Below, piece after piece: positions 42,168-54,365 of a stretch of 56,046 nucleotides of DNA. Position 1 is the first letter of the stretch; the number at the start of each line of letters is the position of its first letter. The notes under the pieces were generated by a model that saw only the letters and a program-made list of their open reading frames with translations, was not told the origin of the DNA and searched no databases. A program made the position numbers and the translations under genes. Source of the DNA: Bacteroidales bacterium (GTDB lineage Bacteria > Bacteroidota > Bacteroidia > Bacteroidales > UBA932); the NCBI GenBank assembly GCA_016287075.1, contig JAEEVC010000019.1, positions 1 through 56,046 of the forward strand. The letters run 5' to 3'.

Positions 42168-43387
42168 GCGGAAAGAAGAAAGCGGTGGTCGCCTTCAGCG
42201 GCGGACTGGACACGTCCTTCACGGTGATGTACCTGACGAAGGAACTGGGTTACGAGGTCTATGCGGCCTGTGCGGATACGGGCGGCTTCTCGAAGGAGCA
42301 GCTCGCCGAGAACGAGCAGAAGGCGTACAAGCTCGGCGCCGTCAGTTATGTGACTTTGGATGTAACCAAGGAATACTACGAGAAGAGCATCAAATATATG
42401 GTGTTCGGCAACGTCCTCCGGAACGGGACCTACCCGGTCTCCGTCTCCTCCGAGCGCATCTTCCAGGCGATGGCCATCGCCCGGTATGCCAACGGGATCG
42501 GGGCGGACGCCATCGCCCACGGCTCGACCGGCGCCGGCAACGACCAGGTCCGTTTCGACATGGCCTTCCTCGTGCTCGCCCCCGGCAAGGAGATCATCAC
42601 CCTGACCCGCGACATGGCCCTCACGCGCAAGCAGGAGGTCGATTACCTCAATGAGCACGGCTATTTCGCGGACTTCACGAAACTCAAGTATTCCTACAAT
42701 GTCGGCCTCTGGGGCACGTCCATCTGCGGCGGCGAGATCCTCGATTCGAAGCAGGGCCTGCCGGAGAGCGCCTACCTCAAGCCGGTCGTGAAAGAGGGGA
42801 GCGAGATCCTCTCCCTCGGCTTCGAGAAGGGTGAGATCGTCTCGGTCAACGGCAAGGCCTACGCCGACAAGGTCGCCGCGATCCAGGCCGTCGAGGCCAT
42901 CGCGGCGCCGTACGGCATCGGCCGGGACATGCATGTCGGCGACACGATCATCGGCATCAAGGGCCGCGTCGGCTTCGAGGCCGCCGCCCCGGTCCTGCTG
43001 ATCGCCGCCCACCGTTTCCTGGAGAAATTCACCCTCTCGAAATGGCAGCAGTACTGGAAGGACCAGGTCTCGACCTGGTACGGGATGTTCCTGCACGAGA
43101 GCCAGTACCTCGAGCCCGTGATGCGGGACATCGAGGCCATGCTCACCGAGAGCCAGCGCCACGTCAACGGCACCGTCACCCTGGAACTCCGTCCGTACGG
43201 CTATTCGACCGTCGGCGTCGATTCGCCGGACGACCTCGTGAAGACCAAGCTCGGCGAATACGGCGAGATGCAGAAGGGCTGGACCTCCGAGGACGCGAAG
43301 GGCTTCATCAAGGTCTCCTCGACCGCCCAGCGCGTGTATTACGCGGTGCACGGCGACGAGAAGGACCAGATGGCCAGCGAGTTATGA
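42164..43387 (+). CDS. argG: Argininosuccinate synthase
   Basis: 407 residues, normal length. The ATP pyrophosphatase loop is VVAFSGGLDTSFTV near 7-20, and AHGSTGAGNDQVRFD near 120-135 matches the family. It joins citrulline and aspartate. It overlaps the GNAT gene and argC by 4 bp each. The N-terminus of many Bacteroidales ArgG proteins looks like this. argH is not in the window. Confidence 0.95.
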   Translation: MSGKKKAVVAFSGGLDTSFTVMYLTKELGYEVYAACADTGGFSKEQLAENEQKAYKLGAVSYVTLDVTKEYYEKSIKYMVFGNVLRNGTYPVSVSSERIFQAMAIARYANGIGADAIAHGSTGAGNDQVRFDMAFLVLAPGKEIITLTRDMALTRKQEVDYLNEHGYFADFTKLKYSYNVGLWGTSICGGEILDSKQGLPESAYLKPVVKEGSEILSLGFEKGEIVSVNGKAYADKVAAIQAVEAIAAPYGIGRDMHVGDTIIGIKGRVGFEAAAPVLLIAAHRFLEKFTLSKWQQYWKDQVSTWYGMFLHESQYLEPVMRDIEAMLTESQRHVNGTVTLELRPYGYSTVGVDSPDDLVKTKLGEYGEMQKGWTSEDAKGFIKVSSTAQRVYYAVHGDEKDQMASEL

Positions 43388-44349
43388 TCCGCGTCGGCAT
43401 CATCGGCGCAGCCGGGTACACCGCCGGCGAACTGATCCGCATCCTGCTGAACCATCCGGATGCGGTCCTTGTCGCCGCGGAGAGCCGCAGCCACGCGGGA
43501 CAGCCCCTCCATGCGGCCCATCCCGACCTGCTCGGCGAGACGGACCTGTGCTTCACGGAGGCGCTCGATCCCGCGGGGACGGATGTCATTTTCCTCTGCT
43601 CGGGCCACGGAAAGTCCAAGGAGGCCTTCCACGGCCTTCCCGCGGACTATCCCGGCGCGGTCATCGACCTGTCGAACGATTTCCGGCTCGCCGCCGATGC
43701 CGAGGACTTCGTCTATGGCCTTCCCGAGGCCTATAAGCAGAAGATAATCAGCGCGAAACATATCGCCAATCCCGGCTGCTTCGCGACGGCCATCCAGCTG
43801 GCCCTCCTGCCCCTCGCGGCAGCCGACCGCCTCGGCGAGGTCCATGTCACCGCCATCACCGGCTCGACCGGCGCCGGGCAGACCCCGACGCCCCTGACCC
43901 ATTTCAGCAACCGCGCCGACAACCTCTCCGTGTACAAGGCCTTCACCCACCAGCACCTCGGGGAAATCCGCCAGACCCTCTGCGACCTGGCCCCGTCCTT
44001 CGGCGGCGAACTCAATTTCGTGCCGGTGCGCGGCGACTTCACGCGGGGCATCTTCGCTTCCGTTTACCTGGACTGCGACTGGACGGAGGAGGAGGCGAAA
44101 GCCGCCTACGCGGCCTTCTACCGGGACGCCCCCTTCGTGGTGGTGACGGACCTGGACCCGGACCTGAAAATGGTCGTCAACACCAACAAATGCGTCCTCC
44201 AGGTTCGGAAGCATGGGCGGAAGCTCCATATTATCAGTGTGATAGACAATCTGCTCAAGGGCGCCTCCGGCCAGGCCGTCCAGAACATGAACCTCGTCTT
44301 CGGCCTGCCCGAAACGGCCGGCCTGAAGCTCAAAGCCTCCCGTTTCTGA
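43384..44349 (+). CDS. argC: N-acyl-gamma-glutamyl-phosphate reductase
   Basis: 321 residues. The NADP-binding GIIGAAGYTAGELIR is at 5-19. The catalytic Cys lies in ANPGCFATAIQ (near 133), and STGAGQTPTP follows. It reduces the acyl-phosphate made by ArgB to the semialdehyde. The ATG at 43384 overlaps the argG stop (ATGA), although the frame is open upstream inside argG. Confidence 0.95.
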   Translation: MIRVGIIGAAGYTAGELIRILLNHPDAVLVAAESRSHAGQPLHAAHPDLLGETDLCFTEALDPAGTDVIFLCSGHGKSKEAFHGLPADYPGAVIDLSNDFRLAADAEDFVYGLPEAYKQKIISAKHIANPGCFATAIQLALLPLAAADRLGEVHVTAITGSTGAGQTPTPLTHFSNRADNLSVYKAFTHQHLGEIRQTLCDLAPSFGGELNFVPVRGDFTRGIFASVYLDCDWTEEEAKAAYAAFYRDAPFVVVTDLDPDLKMVVNTNKCVLQVRKHGRKLHIISVIDNLLKGASGQAVQNMNLVFGLPETAGLKLKASRF

Positions 44350-44350
44350 C

Positions 44351-45472
44351 ATGCAGCTTTTCGACGTATATTCGCTGTTCGACGTGACCCCGGTCCGGGC
44401 GCAGGGCTGTCGGGTCTGGGACGACAAGGGGGTGGAATACCTCGACCTCTACGGCGGCCATGCCGTCATTTCCATCGGCCACTCCCACCCGCATTACATC
44501 GCCGCCCTGACGGAACAGCTCGGCCGGATCGGCTTCTACTCCAACAGCGTCGTCAACCCCCTCCAGCAGGCGCTCGCCGACCGGATCGGCCGGATTTCGG
44601 GCTGCGACGACTCCGCCCTGTTCTTCGTGAACTCCGGGGCCGAGGCCAATGAGAACGCGCTGAAACTCGCATCTTTCCATACCGGCAAGGACCGGATCGT
44701 CGCCTTCCGCCGCAGTTTCCACGGGCGGACTTCCGGCGCGGTCGCCGTGACCGACAACCCGAAGATTGTCGCGCCCTTCAACGCCGTCCACAAGGTCACC
44801 TTCGCGGACCTGGAGGACCTCGACGCGGTCGAGAAGGCCCTGATGAAGGGCGACGTCGCCGCCGTGATCATCGAGGGCATCCAGGGCTGCGGCGGCATCC
44901 ATGTCCCGTCGGACGCCTTCCTGCAGGGGCTCCGTTCCCTGACGGAGAAATACGGCGCCCTGCTCATCCTGGACGAGGTCCAGAGCGGGTGCGGCCGGAC
45001 GGGCCGGTATTTCGCCCACCAGTGGGCGGGCATCCGGCCGGACATTGTGACGATGGCCAAGGGCATCGCCAACGGCTTCCCGGCCGGCGCCGTGCTGATC
45101 GCCCCGCAGATCAAGCCCTCCAAGGGCATGCTCGGGACGACCTTCGGCGGCAATTACCTGGCCATGGTCGCCGCGCTCGCGGTACTGGATGTCATCGAAG
45201 GCGAAGGGCTGATGGCCAACGCCGTGGCGGTGGGGGACTACCTCGCCGGGGCGCTCGCGGGCCTGCCCGGCATCGCCGAAGTCCGCGGCCGCGGGCTGAT
45301 GCTCGGCCTGGAATTCGACCGTCCCGTCGCGGAATTGCGGAAGCGCCTACTCTTTGAAAAACACATCTTTACGGGCGTAGCCGGGCAGAACATGATCCGG
45401 CTGCTCGCCCCGCTCGTCCTCTCCCGGGACGAGGCGGCCGTCTTTGTCCAATCCCTCAAGGAACTCCTATGA
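44351..45472 (+). CDS. argD: N-acylornithine aminotransferase
   Basis: 373 residues of the class III PLP aminotransferase family. NSGAEANENALKLA, RRSFHGRT and LILDEVQSGCGRTG are present, and the PLP lysine lies in TMAKGIANGFPAG near 237. It transfers the amino group from glutamate to the semialdehyde to form N-acylornithine. It starts 1 bp after argC and overlaps argF' by 4 bp. It could also serve lysine synthesis at the succinyl-diaminopimelate step. Confidence 0.93.
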   Translation: MQLFDVYSLFDVTPVRAQGCRVWDDKGVEYLDLYGGHAVISIGHSHPHYIAALTEQLGRIGFYSNSVVNPLQQALADRIGRISGCDDSALFFVNSGAEANENALKLASFHTGKDRIVAFRRSFHGRTSGAVAVTDNPKIVAPFNAVHKVTFADLEDLDAVEKALMKGDVAAVIIEGIQGCGGIHVPSDAFLQGLRSLTEKYGALLILDEVQSGCGRTGRYFAHQWAGIRPDIVTMAKGIANGFPAGAVLIAPQIKPSKGMLGTTFGGNYLAMVAALAVLDVIEGEGLMANAVAVGDYLAGALAGLPGIAEVRGRGLMLGLEFDRPVAELRKRLLFEKHIFTGVAGQNMIRLLAPLVLSRDEAAVFVQSLKELL

Positions 45473-46416
45473 AATCATTCCTCCACGTCAGCGATATCGG
45501 GGACCTGAAGAAAGCCCTCGCCGAGGCGGCGGCCGTCAAGGCCGACCCGTACGGCTGGGCACATCTCGGTGTCCACAGGACCATCATCCTCGTTTTCTTC
45601 AACAGCAGTCTCCGGACGCGCCTGAGCAGCCAGAAGGCGGCCCTGAACCTCGGCCTGGACCCGATCGTGCTGAACATCGGCAAGGAGAGCTGGCAGCTGG
45701 AAACCCGCCTCGGCGTGGTGATGGACGGGGACAAGTCGGAGCACCTGCGCGAGGCGATCCCGGTCATCGGGAGCTACTGCGACCTGATCGGCGTCCGCGC
45801 CTTTGCGGGGCTGGAGGACTATGCCTATGACTATGCGGAAACCGTCCTGCAGCAGTTCATCGACTATTCCGGCCGGCCGGTCATCAGCCTCGAGTCCGCC
45901 ACGGTCCACCCCTGCCAGGCCTTCGCGGACCTGATCACCATCGAGGAATACAAGACGAAACCCCGTCCGAAGGTCGTCCTCAGCTGGGCGCCGCATCCGC
46001 GGGCGCTCCCGCAGGCCGTGCCGAACTCCTTCGCTGAGTGGATGAACGCGGCCGACGTGGATTTCGTGATCACGCATCCGGAGGGCTATGAGCTGGATCC
46101 CCGCTTCGTCGGCGGCGCCCGCGTGGAATATGACCAGATGAAGGCCTTCGAGGGGGCGGATTTCATCTATGCGAAGAACTGGTCCGCCGTCGGCGCCTAC
46201 GGGCAGATCCTCTCGAAGGATCCGTCCTGGACGGTCGGGCGGCGCCAGATGGCCGTCACGGACGACGCCTTCTTCATGCACTGCCTGCCCGTGCGGCGGA
46301 ACATGATCGTGACCGACGAGGTCATCGATTCCCCGAAGAGCCTGGTCATCCCCGAGGCGGCCAACCGCGTCGTCTCCGCCCAGGTTGTCATGAAACGGAT
46401 GCTGGAGAGCCTGTAG
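45469..46416 (+). CDS. argF': N-acyl-L-ornithine carbamoyltransferase, probably N-succinyl type
   Basis: 315 residues. FFNSSLRTRLSSQKA (44-58) is the carbamoyl-phosphate loop of the special ArgF' branch rather than the STRTR of true OTCase. HPCQAFADL, WAPHPRALPQAVPNSF and HCLPVRRN follow. The branch uses N-acetyl- or N-succinylornithine. At the specificity position, in the loop MDGDKSEHL, residue 90 is Ser; I recall Pro in the Bacteroides succinyl enzyme and Glu in the Xanthomonas acetyl enzyme. A small residue favours the succinyl substrate. It sits between argD and argB. Confidence 0.92.
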   Translation: MKSFLHVSDIGDLKKALAEAAAVKADPYGWAHLGVHRTIILVFFNSSLRTRLSSQKAALNLGLDPIVLNIGKESWQLETRLGVVMDGDKSEHLREAIPVIGSYCDLIGVRAFAGLEDYAYDYAETVLQQFIDYSGRPVISLESATVHPCQAFADLITIEEYKTKPRPKVVLSWAPHPRALPQAVPNSFAEWMNAADVDFVITHPEGYELDPRFVGGARVEYDQMKAFEGADFIYAKNWSAVGAYGQILSKDPSWTVGRRQMAVTDDAFFMHCLPVRRNMIVTDEVIDSPKSLVIPEAANRVVSAQVVMKRMLESL

Positions 46417-46417
46417 G

Positions 46418-47182
46418 ATGGAAACGCTGCATGTGGTCAAGGTCGGCGGCGCCGTCGTCGAGGATGCGCAGAAGCTGGAACGGCTGCTGCAATCCTTCGC
46501 CGCGCTGCCGGGGCGGAAGCTGCTCGTCCACGGCGGCGGACGCGCGGCGACGGCCCTCTCCGCCCGGCTCGGCATCGAGACCCGGATGGTCGGCGGCCGG
46601 CGCATCACCGATGCGGCGACCCTCGAGACGGTCGTGATGGTCTATGGCGGGCTGGTCAACAAGTCCCTGGTCGCCCGGCTGCAGGCGCTCGGAATCCCCG
46701 CTGCAGGGCTCTGCGGGGCCGATTTCGACTGTGTCCGCAGCGTGAAGCGCCCGGTCGGGGAAGTGGATTACGGCTTCGTCGGCGACATCGTATCCGTCGA
46801 TGCCGGCGCGCTGTCGCGCCTCCTCGAAGCCGGCACGGTTCCGGTCATCGCCCCCATCACCCACGACGGTGCAGGGCAACTGCTGAATACCAATGCCGAC
46901 GCGATGGCCTCCGCGGTCGCCGCCGCCCTGTCCAAGTACTATGCCGTCTCCCTGAAACTCTGTTTCGAAAAGCCCGGCGTGCTTGCCGATCCGGCCGACG
47001 ACGGCTCCGTCATCCCGGTCCTCGCTGCCGCGGACATCCCCGCGCTGACGGCCTCCGGCACCCTCTCCGGCGGCATGCTCCCCAAGGTGGAGGGCGCGCT
47101 CAAGGCGCTGGAACAAGGTGTCGGCGAGGTTGTTATCACTTCATACAACGCCCTTGCAGGCGGAACCCGCGTGTGCTTATGA
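46418..47182 (+). CDS. argB: N-acylglutamate kinase
   Basis: 254 residues of the amino-acid kinase fold. VVKVGGAVVEDAQKLE near 5-20 and LLVHGGGRAATALSARLG near 33-50 give the phosphate-binding loops, and PVIAPITHDGAGQLLNTNAD is the family substrate segment. It phosphorylates N-acetyl- or N-succinylglutamate. It starts 1 bp after argF' and overlaps carA by 4 bp. Confidence 0.94.
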   Translation: METLHVVKVGGAVVEDAQKLERLLQSFAALPGRKLLVHGGGRAATALSARLGIETRMVGGRRITDAATLETVVMVYGGLVNKSLVARLQALGIPAAGLCGADFDCVRSVKRPVGEVDYGFVGDIVSVDAGALSRLLEAGTVPVIAPITHDGAGQLLNTNADAMASAVAAALSKYYAVSLKLCFEKPGVLADPADDGSVIPVLAAADIPALTASGTLSGGMLPKVEGALKALEQGVGEVVITSYNALAGGTRVCL

Positions 47183-48254
47183 AAAAGGCTAAACTGATTC
47201 TCGATGACGGGACCGTCCTGGAAGGCCGGTCGTTCGGGGCGGAGGTTTCCGCCGCCGGCGAGGTGGTCTTCTCCACGGCGATGACGGGCTATCCCGAGAG
47301 CCTGACCGATCCCTCTTTCGCCGGGCAGCTCCTCGTGCTGACCTACCCGCTCATCGGAAACTACGGCACCCCGCCGCCCGACCTCGATGCGGAGGGGATC
47401 CCGGTTTTCCGGGAGAGTCCCCATATCCATGTCTCCGCGCTGATTGTCAGCGACTACAGCGAGGGATATTCCCATTGGAACGCCCGGGGCAGCCTCGGCG
47501 CCTGGCTCTCGGAAGAGGGCGTTCCCGGCCTGACGGGCATCGATACGCGCGCCCTGACCCGCCGCCTGCGCGAGCGGGGCGTGATGACCGGCCGCGTGCT
47601 GGTCGAAGGAGCGGCGGAAGTGGAACCGGTTGATTATGAGAGCGTCAACTATGTCGACCGGGTATCCGTGAAGGAACCGGTCCGCTACCATCCCGGCGGG
47701 AAAGCGAAGGTCGTCCTCGTCGACTGCGGCGTGAAGGGGAGCATCCTCCGGAACCTGGTGGCCCGGGACCTGGAGGTCATCCGCGTCCCCTGGGACTATG
47801 ATTTCAACACGCTGGATTTCGACGGGCTTTTCCTGGCCAACGGGCCGGGCAATCCGCAGAACTGTGCGGCGGCGGTCGCGCACATCCGCGCCTTCCTTGC
47901 CAACCCGCGCGTACGCCCGTGCATGGGCATCTGCATGGGAAACCAGCTCCTCGCCCTTGCTGCCGGCGCTTCCGTGTACAAGCTCAAATACGGCCACCGC
48001 GGCTTCAACCAGCCGGCCCGCCTCGCCGGGACGGACCGTTGCTACATCACCAGCCAGAACCATGGTTATGCCGTTGATGACAAGACGCTTCCCTCGGGCT
48101 GGGAGCCGCTGTTCACCAATCTCAACGACGGCTCCAACGAGGGCATCCGCCACCGGGAGAAGCCCTGGTTCAGCGCCCAGTTCCACCCCGAGGCGGCCGG
48201 CGGCCCCCTCGATACGGTCTTCCTTTTCGACCAGTTCGCCAGACTCCTGAAACC

Positions 48255-48258
<4 letters not shown>
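47179..48258 (+). CDS. carA: Carbamoyl-phosphate synthase small subunit
   Basis: 359 residues. The N-terminal CPSase small domain (LILDDGTVLEGRSFGA, FSTAMTGYPESLTDPS) is followed by a class I glutaminase. The nucleophile Cys is in MGICMGNQLL near 256, and the His/Glu pair is in FHPEAAGGPLD. It supplies ammonia to CarB. It overlaps argB and carB by 4 bp each. Location in the arg operon suggests arginine-linked control. Confidence 0.95.
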
Positions 48259-51458
<3,200 letters not shown>

Positions 51459-51467
51459 TTTTTTTCT

Positions 51468-51475
51468 TATATTTG
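51468..51475 (+). promoter_or_regulatory. -7 box upstream of the HerA-like gene
   Basis: TATATTTG lies 23 bp before the ATG at 51499 and only 9 bp after the carB stop. No clear -33 TTG is present at 20 bp, so strength is uncertain. Confidence 0.5.
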
Positions 51476-51498
51476 TAGGAAATCAAGAAGAAACCACT

Positions 51499-53124
51499 AT
51501 GCTCGACAAGGAAAGGGGGCTGTATGTAGCCCATTCGGAGAATGGCCCGATCAGTATCTGCGGAAAAATGGCCAACCGCCACGGACTCATCGCCGGCGCG
51601 ACCGGTACCGGCAAGACAGTGACCCTCCAGGTGCTGGCGGAGACGTTCTGCCAGGCCGGCGTGCCCTGCTTCATGGCCGACATGAAGGGCGACCTGTCGG
51701 GCATCAGCCAGGTCGGCCGCCTCTCCGGCTTCATCCAGAAGCGCCTGCCGGAGTTCGGCATCGAGGACCCGCAGTTCCAAAGCTGCCCGGTCCGCTTCTT
51801 CGACGTGTATGGCGAGCAGGGCCATCCGATGCGTTCGACCATCTCCAACATGGGGCCGGACCTGCTGGGCCGCCTGATGGAACTCAATGAGACCCAGACC
51901 GGTGTCCTGAACATCGTCTTCAAGATCGCCGACGACAACGGCCTCCTGCTGATCGACCTGAAGGACCTGCGGGCCATGCTGAATTTCGTCGGCCAGAATG
52001 CCGCGGAATATACCACCCAGTACGGCAATGTCTCCACCGCTTCGATCGGCGCCATCCAGCGCGCCCTCCTCGGCCTGGAGAGCCAGGGCGCCGACAAGTT
52101 CTTCGGCGAGCCCTCCTTCGATATCTATGACCTCCTGCAGTGCGAGGGGGGCAAGGGTGTGATGAACGTCCTCGCCGCCGACAAGCTGATGCTGAAGCCG
52201 AAGCTCTATTCGACCTTCCTGCTGTGGCTTCTTTCCGAGCTCTACAGCACCCTCCCGGAGGTCGGTGACCTGGACCTCCCGAAGCTCGTCTTCTTCTTCG
52301 ACGAGGCCCACATGCTCTTCGAGGATACTTCCAAGGCCCTCACCGCCAAGATCGAGCAGGTCATCCGCCTGATCCGTTCCAAGGGCGTCGGCATCTATTT
52401 CATCACCCAGAGCCCGACCGACATCCCCGAGAACATCCTCGGCCAGCTCGGCAACCGCGTCCAGCACGCCCTCCGCGCCTATACCCCGAAGGACCAGAAG
52501 GCCGTCAAGACGGCCGCCGAGACCTTCCGCGCCAATTCCGCCTTCGATACCTACGAGGCGATTCTCCAGCTCGAGACCGGTGAAGCCCTCGTCTCCTTCC
52601 TCGACGAGAAGGGCGCCCCGTCCGTGGTCGAGCGCGCGAAGATCCTCTTCCCGCTCAGCCAGATCGGCGCCATCACCGAGGACCAGCGGGCCCAGCTCAT
52701 CAAGCAGTCCCGCCTCTATGGCCGCTATGATCATCCCATCGACCGCGAGAGCGCCTACGAGATCCTTGTCGCGGCGACGGCCGAAGCCGAGCGCCAGAAA
52801 GCGGAACTGGATGCGCAGAAAGAGGCGGAAAAGCAGGCCGCCATCGAGGCCAGGGAGCAGGCGAAGGCCGAAAAGGAAGCGGCCCGGGAAGAGCGGGAGC
52901 GGGCGAAGAAATCGAAGAACAGCATCGCTTCCAAGGTGCTCAGGTCCGTCATCACGGCCGTAACCGGCGTCGCCGCCGCCGCGGTGGCCGACAAGGTGAC
53001 GGGCACGAAGTCGAAATCCGCCAAGTCCACGGGCAAGAAGGCCATCGAAAGGGCCACCAAGTCCGCCACCACGACTCTCACCCGCGAACTCTCCCGCAGC
53101 ATCCTCGGCAACCTGATCAAGTAG
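51499..53124 (+). CDS. DUF853/HerA-like ATPase
   Basis: 541 residues. Walker A is [12 protein letters not shown] near 33-44, Walker B is [12 protein letters not shown] near 265-276, and [15 protein letters not shown] is the sensor region. These match the DUF853 helicase-HerA-like family. The C-terminus has a charged coiled coil (about 425-475, Glu/Lys/Ala-rich) and a small Ala/Thr/Lys tail. The family may act as DNA translocases; no nuclease partner such as NurA is present here. It is a single gene with its own -7 box. Confidence 0.87.
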   Translation: MLDKERGLYVAHSENGPISICGKMANRHGLIAGATGTGKTVTLQVLAETFCQAGVPCFMADMKGDLSGISQVGRLSGFIQKRLPEFGIEDPQFQSCPVRFFDVYGEQGHPMRSTISNMGPDLLGRLMELNETQTGVLNIVFKIADDNGLLLIDLKDLRAMLNFVGQNAAEYTTQYGNVSTASIGAIQRALLGLESQGADKFFGEPSFDIYDLLQCEGGKGVMNVLAADKLMLKPKLYSTFLLWLLSELYSTLPEVGDLDLPKLVFFFDEAHMLFEDTSKALTAKIEQVIRLIRSKGVGIYFITQSPTDIPENILGQLGNRVQHALRAYTPKDQKAVKTAAETFRANSAFDTYEAILQLETGEALVSFLDEKGAPSVVERAKILFPLSQIGAITEDQRAQLIKQSRLYGRYDHPIDRESAYEILVAATAEAERQKAELDAQKEAEKQAAIEAREQAKAEKEAAREERERAKKSKNSIASKVLRSVITAVTGVAAAAVADKVTGTKSKSAKSTGKKAIERATKSATTTLTRELSRSILGNLIK

Positions 53125-53187
53125 GGCGGGCTGCTTTCCGATTTCACAGGACGGGGTGTAACATTTTTCGCATCCCGTGTGGCAGGC

Positions 53188-53394
53188 GAAGGGCGGCAGA
53201 CGGAGGGCGGCGGCTCCATGGCGGGGAACGGCGGTCGCGGTCGGGGAAAGGGGTTCGTCCGGCTAACTCGCGCGGGTCGACGGAGCCCCCCGCGCTCAAA
53301 CACACGCCGGCCGTCCTGACGGAACACCCCTTTCCCCGGGCTCCTCTGTAACCGTTCCCCTTAATATCCGCCGCCACCCTCCGTCTGCCGCTTC
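53188..53394. repeat. 200-bp imperfect inverted repeat, possible structured RNA or MITE-like element
   Basis: Bases 53193-53214 pair with 53370-53391 (one mismatch), 53223-53231 with 53352-53360, and 53242-53253 with 53327-53338. More pairs follow inward, and a terminal hairpin forms between 53270-53276 and 53289-53295. A roughly 10-nt bubble on each side lies at 53232-53241 and 53339-53351. The whole is a rod with internal loops. An 8-bp direct repeat GTGGCAGG flanks it (53179-53186 and 53408-53415). No coding frame in 53125-53462 looks real. Confidence 0.7.
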
Positions 53395-53462
53395 CTCCAT
53401 TTAAGCCGTGGCAGGTAAACACCTGCAAATCAGATGATAAAGCCTGAGCGCTCCACCCCTTT

Positions 53463-54299
53463 TCAGGGGGCTCTTTTGGGGAAACAGCTGATAACAAGGC
53501 GCTTATCCGCCACGGCTTGCATATCCTCCCTTCGGAAACGGATTGTATATCCGCTCTTCACAGGGTGACCGCGGTACGTTGCCGGGATAAACTTGTTCCG
53601 GCAGATTTCGTGGCAGACATCCTCGGCAATCCGATCCAGGATCCCGTCGTTTGTCAGGCGGGCGAACGAATCGATCCTTGCCGTTCCATTTTCGTCTACA
53701 ATCAAGGTGGCGACAATAGGGAAGCGTTCCTGGATGGAATCAATACCGGCATGACCGGAAAAGCGCTCCTTGACAAGAGAACGGATGTACTCTTCTCCCG
53801 GAGGGAAAGAAACGGGCGTAGTCACTCCCCAGAATGGGAATATCCGCTTTTGCATCCATTCCGATCCGAATCGGGTATATCCTCTGGAAGCAAAACAAGC
53901 AACAATATCTTCGATGGGGTCCTCGCCGATATTTGACTCGGTCATGTAAGGATTCAAGTTATGCTGCTTGTCCATTACAATCACCCATTCATGGACATCA
54001 TCAAGGAATGGTTGGCCGGCCGGCTTGCCCCTATTCTTAAAAAATGGCGTATCCCCTTGCGAGCATTCCACACGGACGCTTTTCCCATGAATCTTCATTC
54101 TCTTTCCGGAAGGAACAGGAATATTCCTTATCCTCAGGCATGTCAACGAGTCTTCCTCAAAGTAAGAGATGGACACGCCCGTCACTTCTGAGAATTGACT
54201 GCAATGGTCGCAGAATGACGTCAACAACTCTCTCCCGAAATCAGTCAGGCGAAACAGCGGGGAAAGAAAGAGCATGTATAGAATGAAAGACGTTCTCAT
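53463..54299 (-). CDS. Exported protein with TonB-C-like C-terminal domain
   Basis: 278 residues. A hydrophobic N-terminus (about 4-18) suggests export. The last 80 residues (VATLIVDENGTARI, NKFIPATYRGHPVKSGYTIRF) resemble the TonB C-terminal fold with the PA-x-x-x-G-x-PV pattern. The middle is not recognised. Codon use and base composition are less GC-rich than in the core of the window. Its stop overlaps a hairpin (GAG...CTC with a CCCC/GGGG core near 53446-53473). It lies 66 bp downstream of a second TonB-C-like gene and could be cotranscribed with it. Confidence 0.7.
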   Translation of the reverse strand: MRTSFILYMLFLSPLFRLTDFGRELLTSFCDHCSQFSEVTGVSISYFEEDSLTCLRIRNIPVPSGKRMKIHGKSVRVECSQGDTPFFKNRGKPAGQPFLDDVHEWVIVMDKQHNLNPYMTESNIGEDPIEDIVACFASRGYTRFGSEWMQKRIFPFWGVTTPVSFPPGEEYIRSLVKERFSGHAGIDSIQERFPIVATLIVDENGTARIDSFARLTNDGILDRIAEDVCHEICRNKFIPATYRGHPVKSGYTIRFRREDMQAVADKRLVISCFPKRAP

Positions 54300-54365
54300 T
54301 TCCGAATAAATAACATAACGTATACCATTCTCGCTCTACAGAAGACTCTTCCTGAAACATCAAAG

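Noticed and set aside
53144..53497. 117-codon frame on the minus strand over the long inverted repeat
   Set aside because: It covers a palindrome with Arg/Gly/Ala-rich low-complexity translation, and overlaps the end of another gene.
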